DNA of 64,000 nt. Origin: JAUMBM01 sp964645715. GTDB taxonomy: Bacteria > Bacteroidota > Bacteroidia > Chitinophagales > Saprospiraceae. The notes under the pieces are model-generated. The model was not told where the DNA came from and did not search any database. It saw only the letters and a program-made list of their open reading frames with translations. The DNA is taken from positions 15,366-79,365 of the forward strand of contig CAZYAO010000012.1 in assembly GCA_964645715.1 (NCBI GenBank), given 5' to 3'. Made by a program: the position numbers and the translations under genes. Shown one piece after another: positions 36,507 to 44,542 of this stretch. Each line of letters begins with the position of its first letter. The stretch's first letter is position 1.

Positions 36507-36512
36507 TCATTT

Positions 36513-37082
36513 ATGCGCAAAAAATCAGCTGATTTGGAAACTAAGTTACTGGAATCGTTGACCCAGGCGTTGCAGGTAGAGTTGCCACCGGCCAACTCAC
36601 TAGATGATTTTTTTGACGCCATTCTTCCCCGGATTCGACAACACAGCGAAGACCTTCGGGAGAAGCAATTCTACGAAGGTAAGCACTATATTGAGATTCG
36701 GGATGATGACCAGTACCAACACGTTAATCTGCACATTTTCAATGCTGAAAACGAATACATATATGCTGAAAATGGCAGGTTCATCGCTGGTGAATGGCGG
36801 GTATTGGGCAATAAGCTGCAATTTGGGGAAAGTATTCAGGAAGGAATCATTTACGAACTGGCCTTTCTCGATGACGAGTACCTGATCCTGCGGCGGCACG
36901 GCAACGAGCAGTTGTTTGAGCGCAAGTACCTGCTGCTGGTTATTGAGCGGCTGGGAAAGAAAATGGAGTGGCTGGAGGCAGGCACTTATCTGTACGAAAA
37001 GTATCGCAACGGTGGCTTCATGCTGTGGGTGGTCGTTTTTCTGATTATCGCTGCCCTTATGACTATGCTACTGCTCCGATAG
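36513..37082 (+). CDS. Unknown protein with a C-terminal membrane anchor
   Basis: This 189-residue protein is mostly charged and helical (residues 1-165), with acidic, Tyr-rich strands in the middle (HLHIFNAENEYIYAENGRF), and ends in a single hydrophobic segment (MLWVVVFLIIAALMTMLLL) as in tail-anchored proteins. I do not recognise a family. The ATG at 36513 is chosen over a TTG at 36492 that would lie inside the upstream hairpin. It precedes the BNR protein gene by about 70 bases and could share its transcript. Confidence 0.65.
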   Translation: MRKKSADLETKLLESLTQALQVELPPANSLDDFFDAILPRIRQHSEDLREKQFYEGKHYIEIRDDDQYQHVNLHIFNAENEYIYAENGRFIAGEWRVLGNKLQFGESIQEGIIYELAFLDDEYLILRRHGNEQLFERKYLLLVIERLGKKMEWLEAGTYLYEKYRNGGFMLWVVVFLIIAALMTMLLLR

Positions 37083-37152
37083 CCGGCAGTGTTCCCAAGA
37101 AGCCTGCTCATTGCCAAGTACATATTTATTTATCTGATAAAGAGTGACTATC

Positions 37153-40059
37153 ATGACCATGTCGATTCGCTATCTGCTCACTGCCCTGCTAGGGCTGAGC
37201 TGTTGGCTGGGGAACGCGCAGGATCTCACCCAACCTCCTTTTACACCTGCAGCAGAGCGCATGCAAGCCCACGAGAGGAGGCAGCAGCTGAGTGCATCCT
37301 CCATTATCAATAGCATATCGTTTACCAACGTAGGGCCCACCATCATGAGCGGTCGCGTGGTTGACATTGATGTGTGGCAGCAAGATCCCACACATTTTTA
37401 TGTAGCCTATGCATCCGGCGGCTTGTGGCGTACCACCAACAACGGTAACAGTTTCGAACCCCTTTTCGACCATGAGGCCGTCATGACCATCGGAGATATT
37501 GCCGTTGACTGGTCTAATAACACCATTTGGGTAGGTACGGGTGAGGTCAACTCCAGTCGCTCGTCCTATGCGGGTGCAGGCGTATACAAGAGCACTGACG
37601 GTGGAAAGAACTGGACATATTGCGGCCTCGGCGAAAGCCACCACATCGGCAAAATCCTGCTCCACCCCACCAACAAGCAGGTAGCCTGGGTAGCTGCACT
37701 GGGGCACCTGTATTCGCCCAATGCAGAGCGGGGTATCTACAAGACCAGTGATGGTGGCAAGACCTGGCAGCAGACACTGTATGTGCACCCCAATGCAGGT
37801 GCAGTTGATATGGTCATCGACCCGGCTAATCCGGATGTACTGTACGCAAGCAGTTGGGAGCGTGAGCGCCGCGCCTGGAATTTTGTGGAATCCGGGCAGG
37901 GATCTGCCATCTGGAAAAGCATGGATGGCGGCAATACCTGGACCAAAGTCAGCGGTGCCAACAGCGGTTTTCCGGCAGGAGAAGGTGTCGGCAGGATTGG
38001 TCTCGACGCGGCCCGGACGGCCAACGGAAAGACCATCCTGTATGCAGCCGTTGACAACAACAACCGCCGGCCGGCCAAGGAAGGCGGCAGTGAAGGTGAC
38101 AAGCTTACCAAGGACCAACTGCGCAGCATGAGTGCGGAAGATTTTGCCAAAATCCCCGTCTATCAGCTGCGCGATTTCCTGCAGGCCAACGGGTTTCCTG
38201 CCCGGTATACGCCTGCACGCATCAAAGAAGAGGTTGCTGCCGGCCGTGTAAGCCCGGCAACACTGGCAAACTACAATGAGGATGCCAACAGCCAGCTTTT
38301 TGAAACAGCCATTGTCGGCCTCGAAATCTACCGTTCCGACGATCAGGGTAAAACATGGAAACGCACCCATGATGACTACCTCAACGATGTATATTTTACC
38401 TACGGCTATTATTTTGGTCAGGTGCGGGCAACGCCCAACCAGCCCGACAAGATATACACGTTTGGCGTGCCTGTATTGCGGAGCGATGACGGCGGCAAAA
38501 CCTGGGCTGGTATCAATGGCAACAATGTCCACGTTGACCACCACGCCTTATGGGTCAACCCCCGGCGCCCCGGCCATCTGATTCTGGGCAATGACGGTGG
38601 TATCAATATCTCATACGATGACGGCAAAACCTGGAGTAAGTGCAACTCCATACCCCTCGGGCAGTTTTATGCCGTAGCTGTCGACATGGCCACGCCCTAC
38701 CGCATTTACGGAGGCTTGCAGGACAATGGTGTCTGGATGGGCTCACATCAGTACACTTACAGCAATGGCTGGCAGCAGGAAGGACAGTACCCTTACAAAG
38801 AACTCATTGGCGGGGACGGTATGCAAATTGCCATCGACCCCCGTGACAATGAAACGGTCTATACCGGCTTCCAGTTTGGTAATTATTTTCGCATGAATAC
38901 CCGCACCGGTGACCGCAAATTCATCACACCCAAGCACGATTTGGGTGAGCAGCCCTACCGCTGGAATTGGCAGACACCCATCCACCTGTCTGTCCACCAA
39001 CCGGATATCCTCTACATGGGCAGCAATAAGTTTATGCGTTCTTTTAATAAAGGCGACGATTTTCAGGCGATCTCCCCAGATCTCACCCGGGGAGGGAGGA
39101 AGGGGGATGTCCCCTTCGGCACGCTCACGACCATTCACGAGTCGCCCCTGCGATTTGGCCTCCTGTATACCGGTTCCGACGACGGGCTGGTGTACTGCTC
39201 GCGCGACGGTGGTTACAGCTGGACCAATATCAGCAATGGCCTGCCCGAAAATTACTGGGTCACCCGTGTACAAGCCAGTGCGCATGCAGAGGGTACCGTC
39301 TTTGTGAGCCTCAATGGTTATCGCTGGGACAATTTTACGTCCATGGTGTATCGTTCAGATGATTATGGTCAGACCTGGCAGCGCATCGGACTTGATTTGC
39401 CGCAGGAGCCTGTCAATGTGGTTAAGGAAGATCCCAACCGCAAAGGACTTCTGTATGTAGGTACCGATCACGGTCTGTATGTGAGTCTCAACAATGGTAA
39501 CACTTTCATGGGTATGAACAATGGCCTGCCGGCGGTAGCCGTTCACGACCTGGTAGTACACGCCCGCGAGAAGCATCTTATTGTGGGTACACATGGCCGT
39601 TCTATCTACCTGGCAGACATAGCTGAGCTACAGTCCCTGAGCGATGACATTCTCACCAGCAAGCTTCACCTCTTCAGCATCCCTACACTAAGCTACCGCA
39701 GCAACTGGGGTCGCAGGAGCTGGTTTGCCGATCCGGCTGGTGCGGAGGCAGAAATTCCCGTCTTCACCCGGGAAGCAACCAGTGTGCGTGTGAGCATTCA
39801 GACCAAAGAGGGGCAGGAACTCAGGACATTTACGGTCTCCACCAAGCCGGGTCTCAACTACCTTGCATACGATGGCAGCATAGCCTCTGCCCAGCTGGAA
39901 GCATACACCGGCTGGCTCAACAAAGACCGCAAGCCGGATGAGCGCCCGAAGCAACCCAAAGCTGCCGATGACGGAAAAATCTACCTGATGCCGGGCAAGT
40001 ATCTTGTCAAAATTGAAGCGCAGGGAGAAAGTAAGCAGACAGAATGGGAAATAAAATAA
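37153..40059 (+). CDS. Secreted BNR / VPS10-like multi-propeller protein (glycosyl-hydrolase-like)
   Basis: This 968-residue protein has a signal peptide (IRYLLTALLGLSCWLGNAQ) and at least eight Asp-box motifs (STDGGKNW, TSDGGKTW, SMDGGNTW, SDDQGKTW, SDDGGKTW, SYDDGKTW, SRDGGYSW, SDDYGQTW), as in sialidase, sortilin-VPS10 and YCF48-type propellers. A helical insert at about residues 305-380 (KDQLRSMSAEDFAKIPVYQL) interrupts the blades. After the propellers comes a short beta-rich end without a T9SS tail. Related proteins are called glycosyl hydrolases in databases, but no catalytic residues can be assigned, so binding is as likely as hydrolysis. The ATG at 37153 is chosen; 37159 is an alternative. 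Confidence 0.82.
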   Translation: MTMSIRYLLTALLGLSCWLGNAQDLTQPPFTPAAERMQAHERRQQLSASSIINSISFTNVGPTIMSGRVVDIDVWQQDPTHFYVAYASGGLWRTTNNGNSFEPLFDHEAVMTIGDIAVDWSNNTIWVGTGEVNSSRSSYAGAGVYKSTDGGKNWTYCGLGESHHIGKILLHPTNKQVAWVAALGHLYSPNAERGIYKTSDGGKTWQQTLYVHPNAGAVDMVIDPANPDVLYASSWERERRAWNFVESGQGSAIWKSMDGGNTWTKVSGANSGFPAGEGVGRIGLDAARTANGKTILYAAVDNNNRRPAKEGGSEGDKLTKDQLRSMSAEDFAKIPVYQLRDFLQANGFPARYTPARIKEEVAAGRVSPATLANYNEDANSQLFETAIVGLEIYRSDDQGKTWKRTHDDYLNDVYFTYGYYFGQVRATPNQPDKIYTFGVPVLRSDDGGKTWAGINGNNVHVDHHALWVNPRRPGHLILGNDGGINISYDDGKTWSKCNSIPLGQFYAVAVDMATPYRIYGGLQDNGVWMGSHQYTYSNGWQQEGQYPYKELIGGDGMQIAIDPRDNETVYTGFQFGNYFRMNTRTGDRKFITPKHDLGEQPYRWNWQTPIHLSVHQPDILYMGSNKFMRSFNKGDDFQAISPDLTRGGRKGDVPFGTLTTIHESPLRFGLLYTGSDDGLVYCSRDGGYSWTNISNGLPENYWVTRVQASAHAEGTVFVSLNGYRWDNFTSMVYRSDDYGQTWQRIGLDLPQEPVNVVKEDPNRKGLLYVGTDHGLYVSLNNGNTFMGMNNGLPAVAVHDLVVHAREKHLIVGTHGRSIYLADIAELQSLSDDILTSKLHLFSIPTLSYRSNWGRRSWFADPAGAEAEIPVFTREATSVRVSIQTKEGQELRTFTVSTKPGLNYLAYDGSIASAQLEAYTGWLNKDRKPDERPKQPKAADDGKIYLMPGKYLVKIEAQGESKQTEWEIK

Positions 40060-40067
40060 GCTAATTG

Positions 40068-40105
40068 AAAAAAGAAAGGCTGCCTAAGGGCAGCCTTTCT
40101 TTTTT
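40068..40105. terminator. Bidirectional terminator between the BNR gene and clpB
   Basis: AAAAAAGAAAGGCTGCC (40068-40084) pairs exactly with 40089-40105, loop TAAG. A-run and T-run lie at opposite ends, so it works for both convergent genes. Confidence 0.9.
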
Positions 40106-40107
40106 AA

Positions 40108-42729
40108 TTATACCATTAACGGCTCATTGGCGAGCGCTTTGCGGAAGACAACGACATCGTCGAAGACATCCAGTACGATGCTGCTCCCCTGTTCGACCTT
40201 ACCCGAGAGCAGCTGCTTGCTGAGCTCCCGCAGCACCTTTTTCTGAATCAGGCGCTTGAGCGGTCGGGCACCAAATTCCGGGTGGTAACCCTCGTTGGCC
40301 AGCCAGCGCATTGCTTCGGGCGTTACCCGCAGGTCAATATGCTGGGCCGACAGCATTTCCCGGATATGATTGATTTGCAGCTCTACGATCTTGCTGATAT
40401 CCCTGCGCGAAAGCGGCCTGAACATAATCACCTCATCGATACGGTTGAGGAATTCCGGGCGTACGGACTGTTTCAGCAGCTCGTATACCACCCCTTTGGT
40501 TTTTTCGACAACCTCCTCCTCGTTGACGTCCGTCAGCCGCGCAAAATTTTCACGGATGAGGTCAGAACCGATGTTGGAAGTCATGATAATAATGGCATTC
40601 TTGAAATTGGCCACCCGCCCTTTATTGTCGGTCAGTCGGCCATCTTCCAGCACCTGCAGCAGTATATTGAACACATCCGGGTGTGCCTTCTCAATTTCGT
40701 CGAGTAGTACAACTGAATAAGGCTTTCTGCGGACAGCCTCTGTGAGTTGGCCTCCTTCATCGTAGCCCACATAGCCCGGAGGCGCCCCGACTAGTCGGCT
40801 TACAGCATGCCTTTCCTGATATTCGCTCATATCGATGCGCGTGATCAGGTTTTCATCATTGAACAAATAAGCCGCCAATGCTTTGGCCAGTTCGGTCTTG
40901 CCTACCCCTGTGGTACCCAGGAAGAGGAAACTCCCGATAGGCCGGTTGGGATTGACGAGGCCGGTGCGACTCAGGCGAATAGCATCGGCTACTGCTTCCA
41001 CCGCCTCCTCTTGTCCGACCACCCGCTTATGCAGATCATCCTCCAGCAGCAGCAGCTTTTCGCGCTCGCTCTGCAGCATGCGCGTCACTGGTACACCCGT
41101 CCAGCGGCTCACAATCTCCGCAATATCCTCGGCATCTACCTCCTCCTTGACCAGCATTTTGTTGTCGCTCTGCATACCTGACAGGCGATCATACAAATCA
41201 TCCAGTATGTGCTGTTGCCCGGGGATCTGTCCGTAGCGAATTTCGGCCACCTGCGAGTAATTACCCTCCCGTTCGAGTCGGTTGGCCTCCTGTCGCAGCT
41301 GCTCCATCTTTTCCTTGGCAGCCTGAATCCCCAGCACAACCTCGCGCTCTGTCTCCCAGCGAGCCCTGAGCGCATTGCGCTTATCCTCGAGATTGGCCAG
41401 ATCCTGACCAATGCGATTCATCTTGATGGTATCATTTTCGCGGCGGACTGCCTCCCGCTCAATTTCCAGCTGGCGAATCTTACGTTCCACCTCATCCAGC
41501 TCTTCGGGCATGGAGTTCATCTCGAGTCGCAGACGAGCCGCAGCCTCATCGATAAGATCGATGGCCTTGTCAGGCAAAAAACGGTCGGTAATATAGCGGG
41601 TAGAAAGCTGCACAGCCGCTACGATAGCCTCATCCCTGATATTAATCTTGTGGTGTGTCTCATAGCGGTCCTTTAGTCCGCGCAGAATAGAGATAGCATC
41701 CTCCTCGCCGGGCTCGTCCACCATGACTGTTTGGAAGCGGCGCTCCAGCGCCTTATCGCTTTCAAAATACTTCTGGTACTCATTGAGCGTTGTCGCACCT
41801 ATAGCCCGGAGCTCACCCCTGGCCAGCGCAGGCTTGAGGATATTGGCTGCATCCATAGCGCCCTGTGTTTTACCAGCACCAATGAGCGTATGAATCTCAT
41901 CGATAAACAGGAAAATCTGCCCGTCAGCCTTTGTCACTTCATTGATGACACTCTTGAGACGCTCCTCAAATTCCCCCTGGTATTTGGCCCCAGCGATCAG
42001 AGCGCCCATATCCAATGCAAAGATTTCCTTGTCGCGCAGATCCTCGGGCACGTCCCCGTCTACAATCCGGTGTGCAAGCCCCTCGACGATGGCCGTTTTT
42101 CCGACCCCGGGCTCCCCGATGAGCACAGGATTGTTTTTGGTGCGGCGCGCCAGGATGTGCAGTACCCGGCGGATTTCCTCTTCCCTGCCGATGACAGGAT
42201 CCAGCTTACCCGAGCGAGCCCGCTCATTGAGATTGACTGCATATTTGTTGAGCGCGTTGTAAGAATCCTCAGCACTTTGGGTCGTCACTTTACGCCCCCT
42301 GCGCAAATCCTTAACTGCCGCTTTTAGTTCGCCTTCTGTAAGACCACTGTCCTTAAGCATCTGACCCACAGGATCTTTTACGCTGAGGATAGCCAACAGC
42401 AAGTGCTCAAGCGCGATGTACTCATCACCCAGTTCCTTGAGGTAAACGCCCGCACGCTGTGCTATCTCATTGGAAGAACGCGACAGGTACTGAGCCCCGC
42501 CCCCGCTCGCTTTGGGATAAGAAGCGACGATGGCATCTGCCGCGCGAGTGATGGCATCCTGATTGACACTCAGTTTCTTAAACACATAAGGAGCCACACT
42601 GTCATCAACCTCCAATACACCTTTGAGTATATGCCCCGGCTCGATGGCCTGGTTGCTGCGCTCAAGGGCAATCTGCTGTGCGCGTTGTATAGCCTCCTGC
42701 GCCTTGATGGTGAAATTATTCAAATTCAT
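40108..42729 (-). CDS. clpB: ATP-dependent disaggregase ClpB
   Basis: This 873-residue Hsp100 chaperone rescues aggregated proteins together with DnaK. It shows the N-terminal Clp repeat domain, first AAA+ domain with GEPGVGKTA and FLFIDEIHT, the coiled-coil middle domain (RQLEIEREAVRRENDTIKMN through RQEANRLEREGNYSQ), and second AAA+ domain with LGTTGVGKTE and VLLDEIEKAHPDVFN. The middle domain and length separate it from ClpA and ClpC. The ATG at 42729 gives MNLNNFTIKAQEAIQRA, which is standard. A promoter with an inverted repeat over its -33 element lies upstream, as expected of a stress gene. Confidence 0.96.
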   Translation of the reverse strand: MNLNNFTIKAQEAIQRAQQIALERSNQAIEPGHILKGVLEVDDSVAPYVFKKLSVNQDAITRAADAIVASYPKASGGGAQYLSRSSNEIAQRAGVYLKELGDEYIALEHLLLAILSVKDPVGQMLKDSGLTEGELKAAVKDLRRGRKVTTQSAEDSYNALNKYAVNLNERARSGKLDPVIGREEEIRRVLHILARRTKNNPVLIGEPGVGKTAIVEGLAHRIVDGDVPEDLRDKEIFALDMGALIAGAKYQGEFEERLKSVINEVTKADGQIFLFIDEIHTLIGAGKTQGAMDAANILKPALARGELRAIGATTLNEYQKYFESDKALERRFQTVMVDEPGEEDAISILRGLKDRYETHHKINIRDEAIVAAVQLSTRYITDRFLPDKAIDLIDEAAARLRLEMNSMPEELDEVERKIRQLEIEREAVRRENDTIKMNRIGQDLANLEDKRNALRARWETEREVVLGIQAAKEKMEQLRQEANRLEREGNYSQVAEIRYGQIPGQQHILDDLYDRLSGMQSDNKMLVKEEVDAEDIAEIVSRWTGVPVTRMLQSEREKLLLLEDDLHKRVVGQEEAVEAVADAIRLSRTGLVNPNRPIGSFLFLGTTGVGKTELAKALAAYLFNDENLITRIDMSEYQERHAVSRLVGAPPGYVGYDEGGQLTEAVRRKPYSVVLLDEIEKAHPDVFNILLQVLEDGRLTDNKGRVANFKNAIIIMTSNIGSDLIRENFARLTDVNEEEVVEKTKGVVYELLKQSVRPEFLNRIDEVIMFRPLSRRDISKIVELQINHIREMLSAQHIDLRVTPEAMRWLANEGYHPEFGARPLKRLIQKKVLRELSKQLLSGKVEQGSSIVLDVFDDVVVFRKALANEPLMV

Positions 42730-42756
42730 TGCTAAGGTTTTTTATTACCTGTCATG

Positions 42757-42788
42757 CAAAGTTTGTACCGATACAACAAAAGCGACAA
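42757..42788 (-). promoter_or_regulatory. Predicted clpB promoter
   Basis: On the minus strand, TTG (42786-42788) is followed after 21 bases by AAACTTTG (42757-42764), one mismatch from TAnnTTTG. It ends 27 bases from the ATG. Confidence 0.5.
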
Positions 42789-42826
42789 TTTGTCATTTTT
42801 TGTTTATTTTTTGTGTCAAATTGTCG
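42783..42826. promoter_or_regulatory. Inverted-repeat operator candidate over the clpB -33 region
   Basis: CGACAATTTG (42783-42792) and CAAATTGTCG (42817-42826) are perfect reverse complements. Each arm is in turn part of a near-palindrome GACAAwTTGTC (42784-42794) or GTCAAATTGTC (42815-42825), 31 bases apart, so two sites for one dimeric regulator are possible. It is not the CIRCE element. The first site overlaps the predicted -33 TTG. Confidence 0.5.
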
Positions 42827-42992
42827 TGTTTCAATAGCTGAGACCTGACAAACTACCCGCTAAAGCTGTGTACAAGTAAAACAGCCGTCCCAAAGCATCT
42901 TTTTAACAATACTTTAAGAAAGCCGGTACAACATAAACAGGCAGCTCACAGTTATCATGCAAGAAGACAGCCTGCAATGAGCGGCAGTCCCA

Positions 42993-43029
42993 AAACATAC
43001 TTTGGCGGCTCAGCCATCGAAGTATGTTT
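42993..43029. repeat. Imperfect 17-bp hairpin with GC tip
   Basis: 42993-43009 pairs with 43013-43029 (loop TCA), with an AAACATACTT/AAGTATGTTT base and a diverged TTTGGCGGC/GCCATCGA tip containing wobble pairs. It resembles the 5269, 17067 and 52816 elements and lies upstream of the small gene at 43108. Confidence 0.5.
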
Positions 43030-43107
43030 GCAACAGGCTTTTTCCTAAATATTAAACAATCGGGAAGAGTAACAAGACAACATATCCTCTGAACAAATCC
43101 GGTGACC

Positions 43108-43389
43108 ATGAACCTCCAAAAAATCAAATTTGCCCTCGTTGCCGGCCTTATCAATCAGGCGGGCGCAGAAAATCCACTGGCGATCATTCGAAAAATGATG
43201 GAAGGCTTTGCCGGGGATGTTGGCACCTATCTGGGGCTGGCCTCCTCGACCACGGCTTCCTCCTACGAGCCGGGGCTCCGACAGTCATACGCGCTCAGTT
43301 ATGAGCGCTGCACCCTCAGGGTAGATGTCATTGCCTCTCCTGACCACCGGCAATTGGTCGTGCAGGACTTCAGGCTTGACCGCCCGTAA
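43108..43389 (+). CDS. Small unknown protein between two palindromes
   Basis: This 93-residue open frame encodes MNLQKIKFALVAGLINQAGA followed by a mixed region (IIRKMMEGFAGDVGTYLG, YALSYERCTLRVDVIA). No known family is recognised. It starts at an ATG after an imperfect hairpin and ends two bases before a 24-bp palindrome, which supports it being an independent small gene; coding-like codon use is moderate. It is convergent with the GNAT gene. Confidence 0.5.
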   Translation: MNLQKIKFALVAGLINQAGAENPLAIIRKMMEGFAGDVGTYLGLASSTTASSYEPGLRQSYALSYERCTLRVDVIASPDHRQLVVQDFRLDRP

Positions 43390-43390
43390 C

Positions 43391-43442
43391 AAAGTACGCC
43401 CCTTTTGCTTTTTTTTGGAAAAAAGCAAAAGGGGCGTACTTT
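43391..43442. terminator. 24-bp perfect palindrome with T tip
   Basis: 43391-43414 pairs exactly with 43419-43442, loop TTGG. Outer arms AAAGTACGCCCC / GGGGCGTACTTT, tip GCTTTTTT / AAAAAAGC. It separates the small gene from the convergent GNAT gene. Confidence 0.85.
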
Positions 43443-43459
43443 TATTAGCACATTATTTT

Positions 43460-44542
43460 TTATAAAAAACCCTCATCTCCCTCTCCCGGATGCAGGAAGA
43501 AGCTGCCGGGCGGCAGCGACGACAGTGCTCCGCAGCTGATGAGCCATTCTCTTCGAAAAGGCCTGCGCAGCCAGGGCCCCTTGCCTATAGCCAACTGAAG
43601 ATCAGTTTGGTAGACTGTCGCCGTGTGAATATCATGCTGATACCACATAAACTTGACAAAGGCGGCGACCACGGGCGCACTTCCCGCCTCCAGCCAGGCA
43701 TGCGGCAGCTTATAGTGGCCATCCCGTATGACAACATGCAGCACCGCCAGCAGGCGGTCGCCCTTGCGGACTTCGACCAGCAAGGCCGTAAAAGCGCGCG
43801 CCACCGAAGAAAAATGATAGCGCCTGCTGTCTTCATCCGCTGCTGCCACCAGCAACCAAGGGTGATTTATCATCCACGCCAGTTCTTCCGCGCCTCTGCC
43901 CAGCAGGCTTCGCACCTGCTGTTTTTCCACAAAAGCCGCGGCCTCTGTGCTCAGTTCGCTGGTGAATCGCCAGTGCAAATCTGCCGGCAGGCGGGGTGGA
44001 AACACGTGCAGCAGACAGCTCGCCCCATTGGCGAGGCTGTCGGCCAGCCGCAGCAGCCCCAGGCTCCAGCGCGGCCAACGGCCGGCCAGCAGCTGGCCGC
44101 TGGCGGCCTTTCGGTAGTAGCGCGTACCGGACATCGAATACAGGTCGGCGAAAGCACCCAGACGATCGTACAACTTCTTGGCTGCGGGCGTATAGGAAGT
44201 TGCCAGCAGCCGATTGTTGGTGAGCTCGAGTGCCGTTTGCACGAGTTTTTTGGCTATCCCCTGCCCCCGCAGTTGCGGATCCGACCAGATACAACTCATC
44301 CATGAAATTGAGCTGTGCGAAGCAGCTGCCGACGGCAGGCGGTCGGGCAGCAGGCCCAGATAGCCCACCATACGCCCCTCGAGCAAGGCCAGGATCAGCA
44401 GTACATCGTCCTCCCCTGCCCTGGGATTAGCCATCTGGGAGCGTGCCCGCTGGCGGCTGATAGGCAACACCGGCATGGCGGCATAGTCGGCCGAATCCAC
44501 AAACCTGCGCAATTGAGCGCGCGTAAACGTTTTAATTTCCAT
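43460..44542 (-). CDS. GNAT family N-acetyltransferase with long C-terminal extension
   Basis: This 360-residue protein has a GNAT domain in its N-terminal half: DVLLILALLEGRMVGYLGLLPD (strands), then the acetyl-CoA-binding motif QLRGQGIAKKLVQ, and YTPAAKKLYDRLGAF. The remaining ~200 residues, including LLGRGAEELAWMINHPWLL, resemble a second substrate-binding part found in some large GNAT proteins; I cannot name it. It starts 11 bases inside the deacetylase gene (shared 44532-44542), so the two genes are co-translated. Context with a polysaccharide deacetylase and a large adhesin suggests work on an envelope glycan, which is inference. Confidence 0.8.
   Translation of the reverse strand: MEIKTFTRAQLRRFVDSADYAAMPVLPISRQRARSQMANPRAGEDDVLLILALLEGRMVGYLGLLPDRLPSAAASHSSISWMSCIWSDPQLRGQGIAKKLVQTALELTNNRLLATSYTPAAKKLYDRLGAFADLYSMSGTRYYRKAASGQLLAGRWPRWSLGLLRLADSLANGASCLLHVFPPRLPADLHWRFTSELSTEAAAFVEKQQVRSLLGRGAEELAWMINHPWLLVAAADEDSRRYHFSSVARAFTALLVEVRKGDRLLAVLHVVIRDGHYKLPHAWLEAGSAPVVAAFVKFMWYQHDIHTATVYQTDLQLAIGKGPWLRRPFRREWLISCGALSSLPPGSFFLHPGEGDEGFL

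Noticed and set aside
37189..38544. 451-residue minus-strand frame opposite the BNR gene
   Set aside because: The plus strand carries a signal peptide and eight Asp-boxes; the minus frame has no recognisable domain.
42783..42826. CIRCE element (HrcA operator)
   Set aside because: The sequence GACAAwTTGTC differs from TTAGCACTC-N9-GAGTGCTAA.
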